This document shows positions 62,101 to 64,000 of a DNA stretch of 64,000 nucleotides, piece after piece. The translations under genes and the position numbers were made by a program. How positions within the stretch are numbered: position 1 is the first letter of the stretch; every line of letters begins with the position of its first letter. This stretch comes from Plectrocnemia conspersa (taxonomy: Eukaryota > Arthropoda > Insecta > Trichoptera > Polycentropodidae). The stretch covers positions 124,001 through 188,000 of the forward strand of contig VTFK01000249.1 of assembly GCA_009617715.1 (NCBI GenBank), written 5' to 3'. The notes beneath the pieces were generated by a model. The model searched no databases. It saw only the letters and a list, made by a program, of their open reading frames with translations, and had not been told where the DNA came from.

Positions 62101-62328
62101 GAGTCCAACGAAATCAACAATAGAGACAAGTCAGCTATATCGTCAAACGGTAAGGAGCACAACAATGTCAATCAGCACAGTCACACAATCAATAAGGGTA
62201 AAAACGTCCCTCATTTCAACGAAGCTGATTTGGGCAACAGTGGTATAAATCCAAAAACGTGTACATATTTAATCATATCCACAGTCATTCTCAATCACAT
62301 TCAGAAATATTGGACATGGAGTACGTGA
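29084..62328 (+). CDS. DIP: DIP-type (Dpr-interacting protein / lachesin-like) three-Ig neuronal receptor, 432 aa, eight coding exons
   Basis: Coding exons: 29084-29114, 40659-40768, 40849-41034, 50518-50710, 50781-50909, 50971-51090, 57897-58067, 61970-62328. All introns are GT-AG, phases match throughout, and the total is 1299 nt. Residues 1-14 form a signal peptide. Ig1 has Cys38/Cys99 with Trp50 and the family signature YMCQINTDPMKSQ. Ig2 has Cys142/Cys197 and YLCIASNGVPPSVSKR. Ig3 has Cys240/Cys297, ASPKSINYW and YRCVAKNSLGE, followed by 'IRLYEIPG'. NLT at 25-27 is a likely N-glycosylation site. The tail from 320 is acidic (SDSDDEDESQES); a hydrophobic stretch lies at 411-424 near the end. 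DIPs are cell-surface IgSF proteins that bind Dpr proteins through Ig1 and take part in synaptic partner choice; many are GPI-anchored. 'PPDFIPEETSGDVVVPEGG' and HPVIQVPNQLVGAPLGTDV suggest the DIP-alpha/beta side of the family, but the exact paralogue cannot be fixed without a tree. The model is complete; alternative 3' exons are possible. Confidence 0.93.
31140..31310 (+). mobile_element. LINE relic, thumb segment
   Basis: Resembles 12950-13070 of the jockey-like LINE: 'TTTTCCATACATCG', a run like 'AAAAAGTATTTGTTTTTAAC', 'TTAAAAACAGCAAATGTG' and 'CAGGATAAT...TTTTTCAAGCATA'. It translates in pieces as '...FPYIGKEFVL...' with breaks. Very short and diverged. Confidence 0.45.
31540..31730. other. 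GC-raised non-coding block in intron 1
   Basis: Less AT-rich than surroundings, with GGCGTCGCTTCGAGCGCC near 31643 and an ATT microsatellite inside. Possible regulatory or repeat sequence; not decided. Confidence 0.25.
32464..32546 (-). mobile_element. Jockey-like LINE 3' tail with hairpin (minus orientation)
   Basis: GACCATCGTG (32503-32512) and CACGATGGTC (32537-32546) form a 10-bp stem. On the minus strand the order is hairpin, then TTAATTTAATCTAAAAAATA, the same tail that follows the hairpin at 42003-42048 on the plus strand. Only the last part of the element is left. Confidence 0.7.
32690..32953. mobile_element. hAT-type MITE, 248 bp, with perfect 8-bp target duplication
   Basis: The element is 32698-32945. 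The left end CAGGGTTTCCCAAACTTTTT and the right end AGTTTGGGAAACCATG are inverted copies, with further inverted subterminal 'GCGGAACAC' blocks. CCTTAGAG stands directly before (32690-32697) and directly after (32946-32953). An 8-bp duplication and CAGGG ends fit the hAT superfamily. No coding sequence. Confidence 0.92.
33295..33600 (+). mobile_element. LINE relic, reverse transcriptase motif B to D
   Basis: Translates as 'FNSYLKDKQIRI', then 'QISSGVP', a stop, 'GSIIGPMLYL', 'IFEISLTRIATFAYGTPRI' and 'NPKIETARSYLKSS'. This is a jockey-type '..SGVPQGSILGPMLY..' motif B followed by a 'TFADDT' block changed to FAYGT. Stops and substitutions show it is dead. Confidence 0.75.
34185..34450. other. 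GC-raised non-coding block in intron 1
   Basis: Unique-looking block including CCAATTAGAAATCGGGGATT and GACGTTCCGGTTCGGTATCT. An 80-codon frame crosses it without domain or splice support. Candidate conserved non-coding element. Confidence 0.3.
35978..36829. mobile_element. TA-flanked MITE, about 848 bp, with ~40-bp inverted ends
   Basis: The left end GAGTACGCTCGGGATAAGGA followed by TGCCGGTTTGTTATTGTGTG is matched in inverted form at the right end (36788-36827), with one substitution in about 40 bp. TA stands on both sides (35978-35979 and 36828-36829), as in the Tc1/mariner group; the match runs one base beyond each TA, so the exact border is slightly uncertain. No transposase frame. A second small MITE sits inside it. 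Confidence 0.85.
36197..36311. mobile_element. piggyBac-type mini-MITE, 107 bp, nested
   Basis: TTAA (36197-36200), then CCCAGATATGCCCA; at the other end TGGGCATATCTGAG, then TTAA (36308-36311). The 14-bp inverted ends carry one mismatch. It is nested within the TA-flanked MITE, hence younger than it. Confidence 0.85.
36853..36955 (+). repeat. Dispersed GC-rich repeat 'GAGCGAGCGAAAGGGAATGT', copy 1
   Basis: ACACGCCCTTATCTTTCACT, CTCGTCGCTTCACACG, GAGCGAGCGAAAGGGAATGT and ATCTAACCATACGCGCCTG recur as the reverse complement at 51355-51445 and in weaker form at 60450-60525. Class unknown: no tRNA boxes and no coding potential. Confidence 0.8.
37330..37860 (+). mobile_element. Jockey-like LINE 3' part, copy 2
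   Basis: 'TTTCAAGATGCTCGGTTTTG' starts a segment encoding 'FKMLGFVMRNAFYFDDLSVI', followed by 'ALGFDSLSSRRNL' and 'KHFLKLLKGGVNNQSIF', the C-terminal region of a LINE reverse transcriptase. It matches the copy at 41360-42075 over most of its length, with stops and indels. Ends in an A/T-rich tail before the Tigger element. Confidence 0.8.
37969..39694 (-). mobile_element. Tigger/pogo-type DNA transposon, 1722 bp, internally deleted
   Basis: The inverted ends CACCCATACCTCGCTTTATG (37971) and its counterpart at 39670-39692 match over 23 bp with two differences, flanked by TA on both sides (37969-37970, 39693-39694). The minus strand carries the transposase catalytic part: 'QVFNVDKTGLYWKRMP' (first Asp), 'LLILDNAPGHP' (second Asp) and 'ALIQPMDQGAIATF' (third Asp), i.e. 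the DDD set of the jerky/Tigger1 family. The N-terminal CENP-B-like DNA-binding part is missing: upstream of 39569 there is only about 120 bp to the end. Confidence 0.95.
38445..39569 (-). pseudogene. Tigger-like transposase, N-terminally deleted, one nonsense codon
   Basis: Two frames of 130 and 235 codons (39569-39177 and 39152-38445) are in the same register, separated by one TAG in 'LED*FKNHFCTEVKKYL', where the family usually has Trp. The DDE domain is otherwise intact, including all three acidic residues and 'KNYNIKDAVDSTSESWKE'. The helix-turn-helix/CENP-B part is missing, so even without the stop this copy could not bind its ends normally. Not a host gene. Confidence 0.92.
39900..40240. 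other. GC-raised non-coding block before exon 2
   Basis: About 420 bp before exon 2, with GCGCGCGTGTGCCGTGG and GGGGGTAGCCGTGGCCG. No credible coding frame. Possible intronic regulatory DNA. Confidence 0.3.
40659..40768 (+). CDS. DIP: DIP exon 2: start of Ig1
   Basis: Acceptor TTTTTTATTCAG, donor GTGAGC. Encodes residues 11-47, with mature start around AYQPEFAEP and the first Ig1 cysteine (Cys38) in ATFRCLVIHLGGYR. Confidence 0.92.
40849..41034 (+). CDS. DIP: DIP exon 3: rest of Ig1
   Basis: Acceptor CATTTTCACAG, donor GTGAGT. Residues 48-109, from VGWVKADTKAIQAIHEHV to YMCQINTDPMKSQ. This is the family's Dpr-binding domain and one of the most conserved parts. Intron 2 is only 80 bp. Confidence 0.95.
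41360..42075 (+). mobile_element. Jockey-like LINE 3' end with hairpin tail, copy 3
   Basis: Encodes 'KMLGFVMRNAFHFDDPSVIR', 'ILYDTLVHSILESGSIIWNP', then (frame broken by an A run near 41518) 'VLGYDSLSSRRKLYVAKHFF' and 'KLLKGAVDNPAILKEFQFW'. This is the thumb/C-terminal portion of a LINE reverse transcriptase. The element ends with a 13-bp hairpin (42003-42048) and the tail TTAATTTAATCTAAGAAATA. It is 5' truncated, and the best preserved of the family here. Confidence 0.85.
42003..42048 (+). other. LINE 3' hairpin
   Basis: Stem AGACCATTGTGGC (42003-42015) with GCCACGATGGTCT (42036-42048): 13 bp with one T-G type pair and a 20-base loop holding GGGGTAACC. The same hairpin occurs at 32503-32546. 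Confidence 0.8.
43680..43795 (+). repeat. SINE body relic
   Basis: 'CAATTTCTATCGTATCTGGG' followed by text similar to the SINE body at 7732 and 47510. The rest is diverged. Confidence 0.45.
44050..44290. other. GC-raised non-coding block in intron 3
   Basis: Includes AATCCAGAGACCTCCCCTGT and GCCGGCAAACGAACGGG in AT-rich intron DNA. No second copy seen; not coding. Confidence 0.25.
46462..48351 (-). mobile_element. Decayed hAT transposon of the BED-finger (ZBED5/SCAND3-like) type
   Basis: Minus strand. At 48279-48058 there is 'QRCLVCTNLLARNSIKSFKLH', matching the C-x2-C half of a BED zinc finger with the following 'SFKLxxH' text. At 47136-46882 there is 'YTSLLFYCKVRWLSCVIMIRRAFELKWEI', the 'TEVRWLSRG..L.RFFELR.EI' block of hAT transposases. 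Many stops lie between and after. One end is CAGTGGTTCTCAAAGTCGAC at 46462; a diverged inverted end may lie at 48336-48351 (CAGTCTGGAAGCCTCTG on the plus strand). Flanks TTTTAAAC and ACCTAAAC share five of eight bases and might be the old target duplication. A SINE is inserted at 47440-47705. Confidence 0.65.
47440..47705 (+). repeat. tRNA-derived SINE, copy 2, nested in the hAT relic
   Basis: Contains GGTTCGAATCCC at 47480 (tRNA B box), then AACTTGGTGTATTTAAATTT and the body 'CTATCGTGTCTGGGAG', 'GATCGATCATCACAGATTAG' and 'AATATCGTGATGATTAATTA' shared with 7732-7940. The A-box part is poorly kept. Orientation plus. Confidence 0.8.
48930..49230. other. GC-rich CpG block in intron 3
   Basis: Includes GCGGAAAAGTGGGACGTC, GAGAGCGAGAGGGGGGCC and ACGACCGGATGCCGGGCACG. 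The strongest GC block inside the DIP gene; no coding frame with domain. The string CGGAAAAGTG also occurs in the block at 17690-18215. Candidate intronic regulatory region. Confidence 0.4.
49500..49765 (+). mobile_element. mariner-family transposase relic
   Basis: With frame changes: 'RVTTCISL', 'QKTNQI', 'DLLTENKKWIVYNQCNSETT', 'NQSWRNPSDHLQS' and 'YEKLNALVWCDIKSLQ'. This follows the mariner order 'R...C..LL.R......F..RLVTGDEKWI.Y.N..R...W..P......PK...H.KK.ML..WWD..G'. The catalytic Asp of DEKW is Asn here and the C-terminal part is gone. The inverted ends were not found. Confidence 0.6.
50518..50710 (+). CDS. DIP: DIP exon 4: Ig1-Ig2 joint and first half of Ig2
   Basis: Acceptor TATCTAACAG, donor GTATGC. 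Residues 110-173, with MGTLEVVIPPDF and LSCRARGSPDPRVVWRRED. Ends in phase 1. Confidence 0.95.
50781..50909 (+). CDS. DIP: DIP exon 5: second half of Ig2
   Basis: Acceptor AATCCGACAG after a 70-bp intron, donor GTGAGT. Residues 174-216 with the second Ig2 cysteine in YLCIASNGVPPSVSKR. Confidence 0.95.
50971..51090 (+). CDS. DIP: DIP exon 6: first half of Ig3
   Basis: Acceptor TGTGTTTCAG after a 61-bp intron, donor GTATGT inside a TA-rich run. Residues 217-256, HPVIQVPNQLVGAPLGTDV to INYWLRDT. Confidence 0.95.
51093..51114. repeat. (TA)n microsatellite at the exon 6 donor
   Basis: A TATATATA run begins within the donor site GTATGTATATA. Length changes here would alter the first intron bases' context but not the GT itself. 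Confidence 0.85.
51355..51445 (-). repeat. Dispersed GC-rich repeat, copy 2 (inverted)
   Basis: ACATTCCCTTTCGCTCGCCC and GAGATAAGGGCGTGCGTTAC are the reverse complement of the corresponding parts of 36853-36955. Confidence 0.8.
53285..53405 (+). mobile_element. Jockey-like LINE relic, copy 4
   Basis: 'AGAGGCGGTGTCAACAATCC', 'GTCGCGATCGCGTCCC' and 'GCGGCCAAGACATAAGCGCT' match the same segment as 11440-11600. Only this short segment is kept. Confidence 0.6.
55216..56275 (+). mobile_element. hAT transposon, internally deleted, with ends and 8-bp target duplication
   Basis: The element is 55224-56267. Ends TAAGGATTCTG (left) and CAGAATCCTTA (right) are inverted; flanks GTGTTAAA (55216-55223) and GTGCTAAA (56268-56275) are an 8-bp duplication with one change. 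CTCGAGTCCCGGGAAT stands near both ends (about 55286, 56182, 56223), as subterminal transposase-binding repeats do. The plus strand keeps the transposase C-terminal half: 'CLDMKTRWNSYYP', 'LENICEVLTPIKLAVEALSR', and the dimerisation part 'TSTESERVFSISGIFATKTRNR', 'NALVFLKTYF'. The N-terminal half, including the first catalytic region, is missing, and the frame breaks near 55430 and 55690. Confidence 0.93.
57590..57896 (+). other. Intron DNA before DIP exon 7
   Basis: Less AT-rich than the rest of intron 6 up to the acceptor of exon 7. No splice-supported extra exon seen, though an alternative exon here cannot be excluded. Confidence 0.3.
57897..58067 (+). CDS. DIP: DIP exon 7: second half of Ig3
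   Basis: Acceptor TTTGTTCGCAG, donor GTAAGT. Residues 257-313, with KMSLTVRKLQTADAGGYRC and AKNSLGEVESNIRLY. Phase 1 at both ends. Confidence 0.95.
59155..59235 (-). repeat. tRNA-like sequence (SINE or tRNA pseudogene)
   Basis: Minus strand: TGCGGGTTCGAGCCCCGGCA is a good T-arm/B box. Upstream 'CGTAACGTCTCAGACTAGTT' is where the A box would lie. The acceptor stem does not close, so it is not a functional tRNA as read. Confidence 0.5.
59650..59870. other. GC-raised non-coding block in intron 7
   Basis: Has CCATCCAGACGGCGGTCGTG and TTCCGGATGGCAGC, which are partly inverted copies of each other (CCATCCAGA / TCCGGATGG). No coding support. Confidence 0.25.
60390..60735. repeat. GC-rich block with dispersed repeat copy 3
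   Basis: 'CTCACTCTCGGCACTCAACA', 'CGCGAGAGAGCGAAAGGAGA' and 'AGTATCTCACCGCTAC' (60460-60520) resemble the core of 36853-36955. The rest (to 60735) is GC-rich unique-looking text. Confidence 0.5.
61806..61890 (+). repeat. tRNA-derived SINE head
   Basis: 'TTAGATTAGTGGTATAAGTT' resembles a tRNA A-box region, and 'TGTTCGAATCCTATATGAA' a B box, with spacing as in the SINE heads at 7690 and 47460. The SINE body is not recognised beyond it. Confidence 0.5.
61970..62328 (+). CDS. DIP: DIP exon 8: acidic tail and C-terminus
   Basis: Acceptor AATATTTACAG joins in phase 1 to continue Y-EIPGSTRK, the usual family text after Ig3. Then EEIIEEVDYDIEN, an acidic Ser-rich stretch, a His/Asn-rich part (NNVNQHSHTINKGK), GNSG, TYLIISTVIL and a short polar/aromatic end. 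The stop is at 62326-62328. The last hydrophobic part could be a GPI signal, but it is short and followed by QKYWTWST, unlike typical ones. Confidence 0.88.
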
Positions 62329-62650
62329 CCTGCTGAATGATTAAAATCAAATAGTTTGACGTCGTTATAGCGCATATGTAACTACTGTACGTAAAGTGTT
62401 AAAACTGTGATAATGTTTTAAAATATTTATATTCGTAGTATATGATTGGAATGGTGCTTAAAAATTCATAGGGTAATTGTCTATTTGTGTTTGTATATAA
62501 TGTGACGTAAACTTTTGGGTCGGATGTGTCTGGATGGGTGTGGCTTTTGATGGGTGTTGTTGTTTTAATTGTTAATTAATATAATTGTATTAATAATACG
62601 TGGTAAATTATCTATTTATAATAATAAAAAACTTCTTTGTGACGTGTAGT
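62329..62650 (+). other. DIP 3' untranslated region (candidate)
   Basis: Follows the stop codon. AATAAA at 62623-62628, then GT-rich text (GTGACGTGTAGTTTCC), is a plausible poly(A) signal. The true end may lie further on. Confidence 0.45.
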
Positions 62651-64000
62651 TTCCTTAAGTTTTGTTTGCCTGGTTAAGTTTAATGGTTTGACATAAAAGC
62701 CCGCATTAAACCATTTTACCAAATAAATCCCTATATAATATATGTGCTTTTACAATATATAATTTAGTGATAAATTTAATAATATTTATTTAATCATAAA
62801 ACTATATTTTAAAATAACATACTATTTCATATTATTATTTGAAAATTTATTAATAAAAAAGATTATTAACTAATTTGTTCCTCATCAGAATAGCCCAAGA
62901 TAAAATAGTAGGGCACTTTTTTTCGGACTATTCTGTGTTTATGTGTTCTAACAAAATATCTCCAAATTTTACTATCAATATATATTTGACTAGGAAATAC
63001 ATGCGCATTATAAAATATTAAAATTGTGAACGATACATCTGATAATAACTAGAATTTATCAAAATAGCTAAATCTTCAGCAATTTTTTTTCATCTAAAAA
63101 AAATGTTCAAAACAGTAAGTGTATGCCGTTTCTGATTCAATATTGCATATTAAAAATGGGAGTTAATTTTTTTTAATGTATATCTATATATCTTTAAGCG
63201 CTAACGTTTAGGTAATAAACAATATTTAAAGCAATATCAAAAACATATATATTAAAAATAGATTGTTTTAGAGAGAGCATACATTTTTAGACTTACACTG
63301 TCCAGGATTTAAAATTTTTATTGAAGGCAAAGCTATTTTTAAAGCGTACAGATTTTAGTCGCTATAATAAAAGGTCTATGATTGCCTAGATTGTTATCCT
63401 TTTTATCGTCGATAAAGTCGTTGATCTAGGTTGCTTATTCTTAAGGTAATATCCAAAAGTCTGTAGTGAAAAATGTCTTTTAAGCAAAGTAATGGTTTGA
63501 GCGTTACTTTGGTTAAACACGGTCATACAGATCTGCCGCATTCCCACCACGTACGTTAGTAGGGACCAGAGATCGCAGCGCACGACTCGGTTGGATAGTT
63601 GCAAAATTAAAAATAAGCATGTAAATCATAGAAAAGTGAACCTACAAAATTGACTTATATAACGCGTTGGTCTTAATTTTTTGGTGGTCTTTGTAGCTGC
63701 TCATGTGTTTTTTTTTGTTAAATGATAATTCAATGATTATTATTGAATATCGTTAATCAACATCCACGCGAATACTATTCTTGGATGCTCTGAGATTATT
63801 TACGTCAAAAAATTCTGATTAATACTAAAACCAGCACTGGTTTAAGTCGGTGATTATTACCCAAAAATACTTGGGCTCAAATCGAAAAATCAGAATAAGT
63901 AATTATTAAAAAAATTATTAGTTTTCAAAATTTAGTCCCAAAAATTAAGGTTAGTAAAAAAATGTGTTCTGTTATTTTTCTGTCTGTTTATTATTTTTTG
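62651..64000. other. 3' flank, AT-rich
   Basis: No further exon or repeat recognised. A stretch at 63500-63600 is slightly richer in GC. Confidence 0.35.

Noticed and set aside
1..64000. CRISPR array, operon or prokaryotic mobile system
   Set aside because: No regularly spaced identical repeats and no bacterial-type gene clusters; the DNA is plainly intron-bearing and eukaryotic.

Overview
The window looks like AT-rich nuclear DNA of an insect (GC around a quarter to 30% by eye). Evidence: a neuronal immunoglobulin receptor gene of the arthropod DIP/lachesin family split by GT-AG introns, introns full of decayed transposons (jockey- and CR1/L2-like LINEs, hAT, Tigger, mariner, piggyBac-type MITEs, tRNA-derived SINEs), and no prokaryotic organisation. 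The order is unresolved; Lepidoptera is plausible but not shown by the sequence.

Two protein-coding host genes can be supported. (1) On the + strand, 29084-62328, a complete DIP-type (Dpr-interacting protein, annotated 'lachesin-like' in many insects) gene of eight coding exons. All exon phases agree and give a 432-residue protein: signal peptide, three Ig domains, a long acidic tail and a C-terminal hydrophobic stretch. Three introns carry nearly all the length: intron 1 about 11.5 kb, intron 3 about 9.5 kb, intron 6 about 6.8 kb. (2) On the - strand, 25808-24542, a three-exon gene for a 297-residue secreted protein. It resembles the N-terminal half of a trypsin-like serine protease, but the positions of the catalytic His and Asp are substituted and no GDSGG segment exists. 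The two genes diverge, with starts about 3.3 kb apart.

Layout: 1-24.5 kb is a gene-poor flank with a LINE (2.1-3.7 kb), a piggyBac-type MITE (6.25-6.67 kb), a SINE (7.7 kb), a tandem repeat (9.77-10.16 kb), LINE relics (11.4-13.1 kb), a dispersed repeat pair (14.3/15.2 kb) and a decayed reading frame (15.8 kb). 24.5-26.2 kb holds the protease-like gene and a GC-rich upstream block with E-boxes. 28.7-29.1 kb is the DIP first exon and leader. 29.1-40.7 kb (intron 1) holds a hAT MITE, a TA-flanked MITE with a second MITE inside it, a LINE copy and a complete-ended but internally deleted Tigger element. 41.0-50.5 kb (intron 3) holds a LINE 3' end with a hairpin tail, a BED-finger hAT relic carrying a SINE, and a mariner relic. 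51.1-57.9 kb (intron 6) holds a deleted hAT element with clear ends and target duplication. 58.1-62.0 kb (intron 7) holds tRNA-like SINE fragments. 62.3-64 kb is 3' flank.

Scattered through this very AT-rich DNA are blocks of 200-600 bp with much higher GC and no coding signal. Some are repeat pieces; others may be regulatory DNA of the DIP locus. The most novel item is the protease-like gene. No CRISPR array, operon or other prokaryote-type system is present.
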